A DNA stretch of 64,000 nt from Ensifer sp. PDNC004 (GCF_016919405.1 NZ_CP070353.1:1-64000), one strand, 5' to 3'; shown: positions 15,801-24,338, counted from the first letter of the stretch. Made by a program: numbers and translations. The notes: a model not told the origin generated them from the sequence alone.

Positions 15801-16154
15801 ATGCGAATCAAATCCGCATGTGCCGGCGCAAGCCGCACCGCCGTTTCGGGTTTCAAGTTTCTCGTACCGACAACATCAGTTCTCAGCCTCCTGCTTCTGT
15901 CCGCCGGCTGCTCGTCGACGGTCATCAGCGAAACGCCGCTGTTTGCTTCGGGCCATTCGAGCGCCTATGCGAGCCCGGCGATCAAGGTTCGCAAGGAAGC
16001 GAAGGATCTGAAAGTCGCCGAAGCGGACGAGGATATCGTCGAGCCGGCGCCGACGCGCAGACGCACGACCGCCTATCTCGGCCGCGCACCCTATATCTGC
16101 TCGCCGAGCGGCTTCGGGCGCACGTCGCACTGCTTCCTGAGAGCATCGCTCTAA
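15801..16154 (+). CDS. Small secreted lipoprotein
   Basis: 117 residues, ATG 15801 after an AAAGGA site. A long signal peptide ends in the lipobox Leu-Ser-Ala-Gly-Cys (Cys about residue 37), so the protein is lipidated in the envelope. The mature part is short and polar, ending with a Tyr-Leu-Gly-Arg-Ala-Pro-Tyr-Ile-Cys-Ser-Pro-Ser-Gly-Phe-Gly segment and a second Cys; the two Cys may form a disulfide. Small lipoproteins with this ending are common in Rhizobiaceae. Function unknown. Confidence 0.7.
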   Translation: MRIKSACAGASRTAVSGFKFLVPTTSVLSLLLLSAGCSSTVISETPLFASGHSSAYASPAIKVRKEAKDLKVAEADEDIVEPAPTRRRTTAYLGRAPYICSPSGFGRTSHCFLRASL

Positions 16155-16312
16155 CGGCCTTTCGCGTTCGGGAAGCCGGGCGCAACCGATCATGGAGATT
16201 GCGTCGGTCGACAGCCGTGGCGGTCGGCGTTTTCGCCATCCGGGCATGATGCCCACGGCCTCGCGGTCGCACAGGTTTCCAGCGCGCAGCAAGCCATGTC
16301 TGATTTCATGCG

Positions 16313-17359
16313 GTGCCACATGTGGCCTGCCGGAGAATATCGTTGCCTATTGCAGTTCCAAGATCGGTCCTCGGCGCTGGCGCGTTGGTGCTTCTGGCGG
16401 TTGCCGGAGCCACCCCGGCCTACGCGCAGGATCCCTTAGACGGTATCGACCGAACGATGACGACCGCCGCCATCACGCCTGAGGCAAGAGGGCGGGAAGC
16501 GCGCACGGTGGAAATCGGTGTCTACGACCCGCATGACGCGGTCGCAGACAGCGACGCGCTGACGCTCGAGCATGTCTTCGTCTACTGGCAGAAACCGGAT
16601 CGGGCGCAGCTGAAGCGGAAATTCGCGAACGCGGCACGACAGGGGCGGGCGCTGATGCTGTCGGTCGAACCCTATACCCACGCCGCCGACTGGCGCGCCG
16701 GTGGCAACCGGCTGTTTGCCGATATCGGCAAGGGCCGCTTCGATCGCGAGATCACCGACATTTGCACGCGCGCCGCCGATTTCGGCGGACAGGTCTACAT
16801 TCGCTGGGGCCATGAGATGGAAGAGCCCGGCGAGCGTTATCCCTGGGCGCGCCGCGACAGCGAAGGCTACAAGGCGGCGTTCCGCTATTTCGTGCGCAAA
16901 TGCCGGGAACTGGCGCCGGCTGCACGCTATGTCTGGTCGCCGAAGGGCCACCGCAATCTCGCGTCCTATTATCCGGGTGACGATGTCGTCGACGTCGTCG
17001 GCATCCCGATCTGGGGCCTGCAGAAGATGGACGTCGACTATTGGGGCCGCGAGCGCCGCTTCGGCGAAGCGCTGAAAGAAAAATACCAGCGCGTATCGGG
17101 CTTCGGCAAACCGGTCATGATCGCCGAACTCGGAGTATCCGGCTCGGCCGATTACAAGCGTAACTGGTATGCCGAAATCCTCGACCAGCAGACCTATCGC
17201 CGGGTCTTTCCGCTGCTGACGACCGTTGTCTTCTTCAACGACAAGGAGCCGTACAAATGGCCGCTCGGCTATGGCGCGCCGGACTGGCGGCTCGACAAGG
17301 CGGCGCTCAAGGCGCTTGCCGACCGCGGGCAGAAAGAAGCGGCCGAACTCGCGGACTGA
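16313..17359 (+). CDS. Exported GH26-type glycosidase (beta-mannanase/EPS hydrolase-like)
   Basis: 348 residues. A signal peptide (about 1-38, ending Ala-Tyr-Ala) is followed by a single catalytic barrel. The acid/base Glu is in Tyr-Ile-Arg-Trp-Gly-His-Glu-Met (about residue 168) and the nucleophile Glu in Met-Ile-Ala-Glu-Leu-Gly (about residue 272), both characteristic of glycoside hydrolase family 26. In rhizobia such secreted enzymes trim exopolysaccharides. It starts at GTG 16313; no ATG lies in frame. It follows the lipoprotein by about 160 bases in the same direction, and a GT4 gene is close by, consistent with an extracellular polysaccharide theme. Confidence 0.75.
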   Translation: MPHVACRRISLPIAVPRSVLGAGALVLLAVAGATPAYAQDPLDGIDRTMTTAAITPEARGREARTVEIGVYDPHDAVADSDALTLEHVFVYWQKPDRAQLKRKFANAARQGRALMLSVEPYTHAADWRAGGNRLFADIGKGRFDREITDICTRAADFGGQVYIRWGHEMEEPGERYPWARRDSEGYKAAFRYFVRKCRELAPAARYVWSPKGHRNLASYYPGDDVVDVVGIPIWGLQKMDVDYWGRERRFGEALKEKYQRVSGFGKPVMIAELGVSGSADYKRNWYAEILDQQTYRRVFPLLTTVVFFNDKEPYKWPLGYGAPDWRLDKAALKALADRGQKEAAELAD

Positions 17360-17516
17360 TCGCCGCGCGCGACTTCAAATCTTGCTGATCGCAGCAGAGG
17401 CGCCTTCGGTCGGGGCGACGCGCCGATCGTCCTTCGGCGCATCGTGAAAGTTTCAAACTCAAAGCCCTTGATGTGCCGGACCACGCTTGGGGTTCCGGTT
17501 CATCATGGTCGCCGGA

Positions 17517-17756
17517 TCAGGCCAGCAACAGGCCCGATTCCCGGGCGGCTGCAGCAAAGCAGCGGCTCGCCCGGTCCGTACTCGTCAATCCATCCAGCGC
17601 ATCCAGGCAACGCCTCAGGGCTGCGCGATATTCCCGTCCACGACGGCCCGGCCATTGCCGGAGCAGTTCCACGGCCTCGAACACCGTTCTGACCACAGTC
17701 TGCCGTCTCGCCGATAGTTTCAGGGGGATGGGCGTGGGAAAGAGTTTCTCGCTCAT
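17517..17756 (-). CDS. DUF982 domain protein
   Basis: 79 residues, the usual length for DUF982. ATG 17756 has a GAGGAA site. Conserved features visible are a Val-Phe-Glu-Ala-x-Glu-Leu-Leu-x-x-Trp-Pro segment (about 25-35), Arg-Gly-x-x-Tyr-x-x-Ala-Leu-x-x-Cys-x-x-Ala (about 39-53) and a C-terminal Phe-x-Ala-Ala-Ala-Arg-Glu-Ser-Gly. The family is expanded in rhizobia, often plasmid-borne, with no known function. It stands alone between GH26 and the GntR gene. Confidence 0.8.
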   Translation of the reverse strand: MSEKLFPTPIPLKLSARRQTVVRTVFEAVELLRQWPGRRGREYRAALRRCLDALDGLTSTDRASRCFAAAARESGLLLA

Positions 17757-18033
17757 TGTATTCCTCGTTCACAGTCTTTTCGAGCGAGAGGGCAACGCGA
17801 GAGCGACGGGATGGTTCCACGTTGCCGGTCGATTTTTGTCCGTGCCGACGGCAGGCGGCGTCTCTTCGGCTTTGCGAGCGGGATCTTTTCGCGGGCGCAT
17901 CTTCGCCGATGGCGGACGAAGGGACGCGCGGCAGGAAGCGCCGTGGCGTTCGGACGGATGTTGAAAAGTTTCGAAAATCCAGGCCCGGCGCAGGTTGTAG
18001 CCGCCTACCTGGAACACTGAGGCGCAAGCGGGA
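17757..18033. other. Intergenic region without a supported gene
   Basis: This 277-base gap lies between the DUF982 start and the GntR stop. It carries the promoter of the DUF982 gene on the minus strand. Open frames crossing it have no ribosome binding site and an Arg/Ser-rich composition. Nothing else is seen. Confidence 0.4.
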
Positions 18034-18756
18034 TCAGAGTTCCAGCGCGGCCTTCAGGTCGGTCGATTTCAGAACGCGCAGGTCGAGGTCGGCTTCGATA
18101 TGGTCGATGTGGTGGACCATCAGCCGTGCGGCTGCGTCGATGTCGCCGCGCTCGATGGCGTTGACGATTTCGTCGTGTTCGCTGTGGCCGCAGCTCGAAA
18201 CGGTCGATTGTCCGTAAAGTGCGATGACCAGGGAGGAGCGGGCGACCAGCTCATCCATGAAGCGGCGCAGGATCGCGTTGCCGGAGAGGTCGGCAAGCGC
18301 CAGGTGGAAATCGCCCGATGCCTTGATCTCCGCACGACGGGCCGATTGGCCGCGCTGTTCGGTCAGTTGCCGCTCGGCTGCCAGCATGCGCCTCAGTTCG
18401 GCAATCTCCGCCTTGCCGATCTGGGTGGCGGCGGCGCGCACGACACCGGGCTCGATCAGCCGGCGGGTCGCAAAGATCTGGCGCGCCTCGTCGATGGACG
18501 GGTGGGCGACGAAAGCACCGCGGTTCTTCTCGACGTTGACGAGTCCTTCATAGGACAAAGCCTGCAGAGCGGCGCGCACCAGGGTGCGGCTGACATTGAA
18601 GAGTTCGCCGACATCGCTTTCCGAAAGCTTGGTGCCAGGCGCAAGCCGCCGCTCGACGATCGCATCGCGCAACGTATCGCGGATATGCTGACTGCCGATG
18701 TCGGTGGTCGGGTCGGTGGCCAGTTCGGCCTGATGGGGCGTGGTGGTCAAGGACAT
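18034..18756 (-). CDS. GntR family regulator, FadR/FCD subfamily
   Basis: 240 residues from ATG 18756. The N-terminal winged helix-turn-helix (about 20-85) contains Leu-Arg-Asp-Ala-Ile-Val, Gly-Thr-Lys-Leu-Ser-Glu-x-x-Val-Gly and Val-Ser-Arg-Thr-Leu-Val-Arg-Ala-Ala-Leu. The FCD effector domain (about 95-225) shows the metal-binding pattern Asp-Phe-His and His-x-x-His-Ile-Asp-His. It likely controls a small-molecule catabolic operon. The neighbouring genes (DUF1194 and DUF982) are not obvious targets, so its regulon may be elsewhere. Confidence 0.85.
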   Translation of the reverse strand: MSLTTTPHQAELATDPTTDIGSQHIRDTLRDAIVERRLAPGTKLSESDVGELFNVSRTLVRAALQALSYEGLVNVEKNRGAFVAHPSIDEARQIFATRRLIEPGVVRAAATQIGKAEIAELRRMLAAERQLTEQRGQSARRAEIKASGDFHLALADLSGNAILRRFMDELVARSSLVIALYGQSTVSSCGHSEHDEIVNAIERGDIDAAARLMVHHIDHIEADLDLRVLKSTDLKAALEL

Positions 18757-18869
18757 GAATCGATCCGCGAAGCAACGCGCCATCCTATCGTCGAACGAGG
18801 CGAAGGGAAACGACAATCTGACGCGCAAAGGTTGCGTGGGATTGCGCGGGATCGTCAGGTCAGGCGAGG

Positions 18870-19664
18870 CTACTTGTCGAGTTCCGGATAGACCCGGTCG
18901 AGGAAGCCGGGCCGCAGTTTCTCGCCGACCAGGCAGTCGGGGGCCGGGAAGGCATCGACATAGCGTATCGTCGGCGGCGGTTGCAGACCGCTGACTTCGA
19001 GCACCAGTTTCTGGCGGATCGCGATGGAAAAGTCTTCGGGCTCGTGCACCGGCAGCACGAAGGAGCCGGGGCCGCCGATGACACATTCGGCATAATACTG
19101 GTCGAGCGGGCCGGTGGAAACCGACGGGCGGATGAGGATCGCGAGCCCGTTGATGGTGATGCCGCGCGCGATTGCGGTCTCGCGTGCCGGAAGCACCGGC
19201 GGGCCGATGTTGTTCGGCCCGTCGCCGGAGATGTCGATGACCCGCCGCACGCCGCTGTAAGCGTTGGAATCGATCAGTGCGGTGCCGTAGGTAATGGCGT
19301 TGGAGATCGAGGTGCCGCGCCGGGTGCCGACCGGGCGCTGCTCGATCAGCTTGGCGAAGGCATCCGCGTCGGCGGCGGTGTCGATCACCCGCCAGGCGAC
19401 GACGGAGGATTCATTCACCGTTCCGGCCCATTCGAAATAGCCGATCGCGATGCGGCCGAGCTGGCCGCTTTCGACGGCATCGAGAAAGTCGCGGTGCCGC
19501 AGCGCCTCGACATAGCCGGCCCGCTGGATGCGGGCTTCGTCGAGATCCATCGAGCCGGACATGTCGACCGCCAGGATCAGTTCGACGTCGACATTCGTCG
19601 CCTCGGCGGTCGATGGGCTCGGGCCACCACTCAATGAAAGGAGTAACGCCAACACGCTCAACAT
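18870..19664 (-). CDS. DUF1194 exported von Willebrand factor A-like protein
   Basis: 264 residues with a signal-like hydrophobic N-terminus (about 1-20) and a VWA fold. The metal-ion-dependent adhesion site reads Asp-Met-Ser-Gly-Ser-Met (about 34-39), with a second Thr-Ser motif near 118 and Asp-Ile-Ser-Gly-Asp-Gly near 145. The length matches DUF1194. Probably a periplasmic metal-dependent protein-protein interaction module; no partner is visible nearby. It is divergent from the glycoamylase gene. Confidence 0.85.
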   Translation of the reverse strand: MLSVLALLLSLSGGPSPSTAEATNVDVELILAVDMSGSMDLDEARIQRAGYVEALRHRDFLDAVESGQLGRIAIGYFEWAGTVNESSVVAWRVIDTAADADAFAKLIEQRPVGTRRGTSISNAITYGTALIDSNAYSGVRRVIDISGDGPNNIGPPVLPARETAIARGITINGLAILIRPSVSTGPLDQYYAECVIGGPGSFVLPVHEPEDFSIAIRQKLVLEVSGLQPPPTIRYVDAFPAPDCLVGEKLRPGFLDRVYPELDK

Positions 19665-19811
19665 CGCTTCAACCAGTCATTGCGCGCGGTCAGATTAGAA
19701 GACTGTAACACAAGATTGGATTTCGGCGACCGTTTGGGTGTAGTTGGCCTTCACTAAAGAGTGATTTTGCCGGGTCATGCATGAGCCCGGGTGCCGGTCG
19801 GGAAAGGCGGG

Positions 19812-21155
19812 ATGCAGCAGCGTAGCGAAAATACCGAGCGATTTCAGATCGATCGATTGCAGCAGGCGGCGTTCGGCTATTTCCTCGAACATTCCGATCC
19901 GGTCACCGGGCTGATCGCCGACACCGCGTTGCCGGGCGCGCCGGCGAGCATCGCTGCGACCGGCTTCGGCCTTTCCTGCTACCCGGTCGGCGTCGAGCGC
20001 GGCTGGCGTTCGCGCAGCGATGCGGCGCGGCGGGTGGTGACGACCCTGCGCTTCCTTGCCCAAGGCCCGCAGTCCCGCCACCGGCAGGCGACCGGCTATC
20101 GCGGCTTCTACTACCACTTCCTCGACATGCGGACCGGCGAGCGCGCCTGGCAGAGCGAGCTTTCAACCGTCGATACGGCGCTGCTGATCGCCGGCGTCCT
20201 GACCGCTTCCGCCTATTTCCGCCGCGATGACGCGGTCGAAGGCGAGATCCGTGCGCTTGCTGACCGGCTCTATGCGCGGGTTGACTGGCGCTGGGCGCTC
20301 AATCGCGGCGATACGCTGACGATGGGCTGGCGGCCGCCGGGGCGGTTTTTGAAACATCGCTGGCGGGGCTATAGCGAAGCGCTGCTGCTCTATGTGCTGG
20401 CACTCGGCGCGCCCGAGCATGCGATCGAACCGGAGCATTATGCGGCCTATGCCGAGGCCCATGACTGGATCCCCGTCGAGGGCCGGCCGCACCTTCATGC
20501 GGCGCCGCTCTTCATCCATCTCTTCCCGCAGGCCTGGCTCGATCTGCGCGGGCTGGCCGACCGACCGATGCGGGAGCGGGGAACGGATTATTTCGAAAAT
20601 ACCCGGCGCGCCATCGCGTTGCAGCGGGACCATGCGCGTTCCAATCCCGGACACTTTGCCGGATATGGCGAACACCTGTGGGGTCTCAGCGCCTGCCATG
20701 CGCCGCGCGTCCGTGTGCGCCTTCGCGATGGCCGCCAGCAGCAGCTTTTCGGCTATGTCAACCGCGGCGCGCCCTACGGCCCTGATGACGGCACGCTCGT
20801 GCCCTGGGCGCCGCTTGCCTGCCTGCCGTTCGAGCCTGAGGCGGCGCAGGCCTCTCTCGTGCATATGGCGGAGAGTTATCCGGGACTTCTGAACGAGGGG
20901 CGGTTTCCCGGCGGCTTCAATCCGAGCCTTGGTGGCGGCGGGCCGGAGGGCTGGATCGATGCGCGGGTGGTCGGTCTTGACCAGGGCCTCGTTGTCATGA
21001 TGATCGAGAACTGGCGAAGCGGCCTTGTCTGGGCGCTGATGCGCGGCATACCGGCGATCCGCCTCGGCCTTCAACGAGCCGGCTTCGACGGTGGCTGGCT
21101 GCGGCAGGGGGAGGGTGCGCGTGGCAATCCGCCCGCATCCAGCGCCAAGGGGTGA
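19812..21155 (+). CDS. Glycoamylase-family (GH144-like) glucanase, probably beta-1,2-glucan active
   Basis: 447 residues from ATG 19812 (GGAAAGG upstream; a GTG 21 bases earlier is less likely). Family signatures are clear: Tyr-Arg-Gly-Phe-Tyr-Tyr-His-Phe-Leu-Asp (about 97-106), Glu-Leu-Ser-Thr-Val-Asp-Thr-Ala-Leu-Leu (about 117-126), Tyr-Ser-Glu-Ala-Leu-Leu-Leu-Tyr and a C-terminal Val-Gly-Leu-Asp-Gln-Gly. The (alpha/alpha)6 fold acts on beta-1,2-glucans in GH144 and is also a domain of cyclic beta-1,2-glucan synthase, a major rhizobial glucan. No signal peptide is seen, so it may act in the cytoplasm. The FhuF-like gene starts two bases after its stop. Confidence 0.8.
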   Translation: MQQRSENTERFQIDRLQQAAFGYFLEHSDPVTGLIADTALPGAPASIAATGFGLSCYPVGVERGWRSRSDAARRVVTTLRFLAQGPQSRHRQATGYRGFYYHFLDMRTGERAWQSELSTVDTALLIAGVLTASAYFRRDDAVEGEIRALADRLYARVDWRWALNRGDTLTMGWRPPGRFLKHRWRGYSEALLLYVLALGAPEHAIEPEHYAAYAEAHDWIPVEGRPHLHAAPLFIHLFPQAWLDLRGLADRPMRERGTDYFENTRRAIALQRDHARSNPGHFAGYGEHLWGLSACHAPRVRVRLRDGRQQQLFGYVNRGAPYGPDDGTLVPWAPLACLPFEPEAAQASLVHMAESYPGLLNEGRFPGGFNPSLGGGGPEGWIDARVVGLDQGLVVMMIENWRSGLVWALMRGIPAIRLGLQRAGFDGGWLRQGEGARGNPPASSAKG

Positions 21156-21157
21156 GG

Positions 21158-22030
21158 ATGGGCGACGGAGACGGCATGCGCTTGAACGACCACCGGCCGA
21201 CAGCGGAGATCGCGGCCCCCTTTGCGCAGCAGGCGCTGGCCGTCGCGGACCATCTGCGTGCCCAGTTTCCGGAGGCTGCCGTCTCGCTCGGGTCGGCGGC
21301 GAGCGAATTCAGCGCGCCGGACGACTTCTGGGCTGCGGGCAGCGCTGGCCTTGAGGCGGGGCTCGCCTATCAGGATTTCTTCGGGGTCGGCATGACCGAC
21401 CGGATCCGTGCGGCGCATCTGATCGCCTTCTATAGCCGTCAGCTGAGCGTGGTCCTTGGCGCGTTCCATCTCGGTGCCGGGCTGCAGCTGGAGGTCGCCG
21501 GCGTTCGTTTCGAGGATTGGGCACGGCTTCACCGTGGTGCCGAAGTCGCGGGCAAACGCTATCGTTTTTGCCTCCAGCCGCCGGCGACGGAGCGCAAGGG
21601 TCGGGAGGAGGACGTCAGCGTTTTCGAACAGGGCTTCATCGCTCATCTGACGCCCGTCATTGCTGTCCTGAAGGCACGGACGGGCCTCTCGAGCGGGGCG
21701 CAGTGGCGGCTCGCGGCGGATGCCCTGGCTGGCGCGTTCCTCGAAATCGGCCGTGCGATCGGGGAAGAGGCGCGCGGCATGGCCGAGGCGCTGGCAATCG
21801 TCAAGCGGCCGGGCTCGCGGCTCTATTCTGATGAGCTTTGCTACGAGCAGATTGCGGCTGTCGATCCGGCAAGTGGTGAACACATTTCGCGCCAGTATCG
21901 GATCCGCTGCGGCTGCTGTCTCTATTTCAAGACGGAGGGCGGCAGCTTCTGCGACACCTGCGTCCTGCTGGAGCCGGAAGATCGCCGTGCGCGGCTGGTG
22001 ACGCATCTCATGCAAAACGGCGGGGCCTGA
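21158..22030 (+). CDS. FhuF-like siderophore-iron reductase
   Basis: 290 residues from ATG 21158 (AAGGGG upstream). The C-terminal end has Cys-Gly-Cys-Cys-Leu-Tyr-Phe-Lys...Phe-Cys-Asp-Thr-Cys (about 260-276), the C-C-x10-C-x2-C motif that binds the [2Fe-2S] cluster in FhuF-type ferric-siderophore reductases, with no other recognised domain. It would reduce siderophore-bound Fe(III) in the cytoplasm. Oddly it follows a glucan hydrolase rather than siderophore genes. An ATG at 21176 with GGAG is also possible. Confidence 0.75.
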   Translation: MGDGDGMRLNDHRPTAEIAAPFAQQALAVADHLRAQFPEAAVSLGSAASEFSAPDDFWAAGSAGLEAGLAYQDFFGVGMTDRIRAAHLIAFYSRQLSVVLGAFHLGAGLQLEVAGVRFEDWARLHRGAEVAGKRYRFCLQPPATERKGREEDVSVFEQGFIAHLTPVIAVLKARTGLSSGAQWRLAADALAGAFLEIGRAIGEEARGMAEALAIVKRPGSRLYSDELCYEQIAAVDPASGEHISRQYRIRCGCCLYFKTEGGSFCDTCVLLEPEDRRARLVTHLMQNGGA

Positions 22031-22040
22031 ACCCCGCCGT
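22017..22040 (+). terminator. Hairpin overlapping the FhuF-like stop codon
   Basis: ACGGCGGGG (22017-22025) pairs perfectly with CCCCGCCGT (22032-22040) around CCTGAA, which contains the stop codon. A short T-containing tail follows. It probably terminates the plus-strand operon and, from the other side, the cbtBA transcript. Confidence 0.6.
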
Positions 22041-22071
22041 CGGTTTGCTGACAATCCGTGATCGGCGATCA

Positions 22072-22866
22072 CTATGCTTTGACGAAGCGCTCGTTGATGA
22101 AGCCGGAGACGACGCCGAGCACGATCCAGAAGGCGAGCGTGGTGGCGAGTGCGGCAACCGCAAACTCTGCGCCGAGCACGGCCGGAACGTTGCTGGTGAT
22201 GTCGAGCGGCTGCGGCGCACCATAGACATGGGGCGCTGCGATCAGCACGAGGCCCGTGACCTTGGAGACGATCTCCTCGCGCAGGACGACGAGATAAAGG
22301 CCGACGGCCGAAAGCGCCACCGTTGCGAGCCACCAGGTCTGGCGGTCGCCCAGTTCGGCGGCCGGAAAGCCAGGCAGTTCCGGCGGCAGGCCGATCGCCG
22401 GCAACATGTGCACGGCAAGCCAGCCGCAGGCGCCCCAGAGCGCGCCGTTCCGAAGCGTGATCGGGTAGCCGATCACCAGGCTGACGCCGGCGAGCAGCAG
22501 GCCGAAGCCGGAACCGGTGACGAGGTTCGCGATCAGCGTGCCGGAGAAGCGGCTCATGCCGAACATGATGCCGCCGTCCTCGTGCTCGCCCTCATGGGCA
22601 TAGGCGGGCGTGATCGGCGACAGCGCGTCGAGCAAGGCGCCGAGCGGCGACACGGCCTTGAGCGACGAATGCTGGTCGTGGTTTTCCGCGGCAGGCTGTG
22701 CCGCACCCGGCTGGGCGGCGGGCTGTTCGGTGGGGGCCGGAGCCTCGCCTTCGAATTCTTCCGCATGCAGGATCAGCGGCGTGACGCGCAATTCCTGGGC
22801 GCCGGTCATGAAGACACCGGCAATCAATCCAGCCACGATCGCGGCCAGAAGCGTTCTGACAATCAT
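22072..22866 (-). CDS. cbtA: Cobalt transporter subunit CbtA
   Basis: 264 residues from ATG 22866 with a GAGGGA site upstream. Six hydrophobic segments: one at the N-terminus (about 3-20), then a Pro/Ala/His-rich loop (about 35-85) with His-Asp-Gln-His and His-Glu-Gly-Glu-His-Glu, and five more between about 105 and 255. This is the CbtA architecture, a cobalt importer found under cobalamin riboswitch control in alphaproteobacteria. The His-rich loop probably helps bind Co2+. It is the second gene of the riboswitch-led transcript, downstream of cbtB. Confidence 0.85.
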   Translation of the reverse strand: MIVRTLLAAIVAGLIAGVFMTGAQELRVTPLILHAEEFEGEAPAPTEQPAAQPGAAQPAAENHDQHSSLKAVSPLGALLDALSPITPAYAHEGEHEDGGIMFGMSRFSGTLIANLVTGSGFGLLLAGVSLVIGYPITLRNGALWGACGWLAVHMLPAIGLPPELPGFPAAELGDRQTWWLATVALSAVGLYLVVLREEIVSKVTGLVLIAAPHVYGAPQPLDITSNVPAVLGAEFAVAALATTLAFWIVLGVVSGFINERFVKA

Positions 22867-23063
22867 CTTGAAATCCCTCGATAACGACAAAAGCCACGCG
22901 CTGCGGCGCGGTCCTTGAGCCTTCCCATTTTGCCTGTGCTGCGGATGGCTTTCGCACGCCGGAAAAACCGGAATGCAGACAAACCGACATCCGGCTCGGG
23001 CCGGATGCGTTCAGGTCCGCAGATTGTTCGATGCGGAACGTTGTTCACGTTCCGATGCATCGG

Positions 23064-23240
23064 TCAGTGGCAGGGGAAGCCGTAGGAGTGGCGGGTGTCG
23101 TGCGCCGTGTCGTGCAGCACGGCCGAGTTGGCAAGGCCGGCGCCGAAGACGAGGAATGCGCCGATGAAGAGCGCGATGACGCCAGCGGTCAGACGATCGC
23201 TGAGGGAGAGCGGGGTGCTCGAAATGGTAGACGTAGCCAT
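23064..23240 (-). CDS. cbtB: Cobalt transporter subunit CbtB
   Basis: 58 residues, ATG 23240 with GGAGG six bases upstream. One membrane helix (about 17-40) is followed by the conserved metal-binding tail Val-Leu-His-Asp-Thr-Ala-His-Asp-x-Arg-His-x-x-Gly-Phe-Pro-Cys-His at the C-terminus. CbtB is the small partner of CbtA. The pairing, the length and the upstream cobalamin riboswitch make the assignment firm. Confidence 0.9.
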   Translation of the reverse strand: MATSTISSTPLSLSDRLTAGVIALFIGAFLVFGAGLANSAVLHDTAHDTRHSYGFPCH

Positions 23241-23284
23241 GACAACCTCCGTGATGGCATCGGGAAATTCCCGGTTGGGCCCTA

Positions 23285-23510
23285 TGCCCGCATCGAGTGG
23301 CAGGTTTCCTGGCTCACGGCGTTGGGCTCGATGCCCTCGATCTGCCTCGCCTTCCCAGCTCGGCCGCCCTCTCGCGGTCTTGCCAGTGGCTTCTTCCGGA
23401 TCGCTCCGGAACGGTGGATCGACGTCGCTCTACAGTCGCGGGGTCGGCCGTGATTTGAATGCCCAGATTGGGTCCATCCGTCACATTCCCGTTTACTCCC
23501 GAAACACGTT
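23285..23510 (-). promoter_or_regulatory. Cobalamin (B12) riboswitch upstream of cbtBA
   Basis: Read on the minus strand, the 5' part contains GGGAGTAAACGGGAATGTGACGG, the middle the B12-box-like GACCCCGCGACTGTAGAGCG, and the 3' part GAGCCAGGAAACCTGCC. These are the conserved elements of the adenosylcobalamin riboswitch in the right order and spacing. It ends about 45 bases before the cbtB start and should shut down cobalt import when B12 is abundant. Confidence 0.9.
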
Positions 23511-23541
23511 CGCGTCCCGGGAACCAATCGATCCCAGATGA

Positions 23542-24234
23542 TTAGGATTGTGTCATGGAGTTGTCAATTGAGTGCGCGCCGCCGCGCGGTCCATCCGCGA
23601 CAAAATCCTTGATGGTCATGCGCTTGTAGGCCTCGACGATCTGGTCGCCCTCGGCGCGCTCGACCGAGACTGCAAGCCGCATTGTGCAGTCGCCGAGATG
23701 CATGATCAGGAAGGCGGCGCTGTCGATTTCCTCGCGCGGCGTCTCCGGCACAAGCCGGGCCCAGACATCGGCAAGCAGCTTTCCGCCGGCGCGGCTTTGC
23801 GCAAGGTCGATTTCGCGCAGCGCCTTGTCGGCCTGCATCGCCGACCAGATGTCGCGCATGACCGGCTCGGCGAGGAACATCTCGTAATAGATATCGAACA
23901 AAAGCGAGAAGGCGTCGCGCAGCTCGGCGATCGAGGTCACCTTGGCCAGTTCGGCCGCGATGCACTCGTTGCAGACCGCATTGTAGCGCTCGGCGAGCGT
24001 GCGCACGATTGCCGCCTTGTCGGGGAAGTACTGGTACAGCGAGCCAATCGAAATTCCAGCCTTTTCAGCGACTTCGCTCATGCGCATGGCGTCGCTGCCC
24101 TTTTCCTGGATGAGCGCCGTCGCGCAGGCGAGGATCTGCTCGACGCGCTCGCGACTGCGCTTCTGGCTCGGTGTCCGGCGCAGCGCAGGCTCGTCGTCGG
24201 CGGGAAGCGTGGCGGGGCTTGCATCTGGAATCAT
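23542..24234 (-). CDS. TetR family transcriptional repressor
   Basis: 230 residues. The N-terminal helix-turn-helix (about 28-75) shows Arg-Val-Glu-Gln-Ile-Leu, Met-Ser-Glu-Val-Ala-Glu-Lys-Ala-Gly-Ile-Ser-Ile-Gly-Ser-Leu-Tyr-Gln-Tyr-Phe-Pro-Asp-Lys, the TetR signature. The C-terminal helical domain resembles TetR_C ligand pockets. It is divergent from the NmrA/DUF1772 operon, with an 18-bp perfect palindrome in between, so autoregulation and repression of that operon are likely. Confidence 0.9.
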   Translation of the reverse strand: MIPDASPATLPADDEPALRRTPSQKRSRERVEQILACATALIQEKGSDAMRMSEVAEKAGISIGSLYQYFPDKAAIVRTLAERYNAVCNECIAAELAKVTSIAELRDAFSLLFDIYYEMFLAEPVMRDIWSAMQADKALREIDLAQSRAGGKLLADVWARLVPETPREEIDSAAFLIMHLGDCTMRLAVSVERAEGDQIVEAYKRMTIKDFVADGPRGGAHSIDNSMTQS

Positions 24235-24280
24235 GAGTAATGCTCACATTTTGACTTGACTCCTAAAATACGAGGATTTA

Positions 24281-24298
24281 TCACATTTGCAAATGTGA
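24281..24298. promoter_or_regulatory. Palindromic operator between TetR and NmrA genes
   Basis: TCACATTTGCAAATGTGA is a perfect 18-bp palindrome. Partial copies (CTCACATTTT near 24243 and CTCATATTTG near 24305) flank it, so two or three repressor dimers may bind the divergent promoter. It lies 46 bases upstream of the TetR start and 40 bases upstream of the NmrA-like start. Confidence 0.8.
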
Positions 24299-24338
24299 GA
24301 GATGCTCATATTTGTTGGTGGAACCTCAGGAGGAAACG

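Noticed and set aside
17503..18027. Longer minus-strand frame covering the DUF982 gene region
   Set aside because: The DUF982 frame is clearly coding and has its own ribosome binding site; the longer frame is in a different phase and has no domain.
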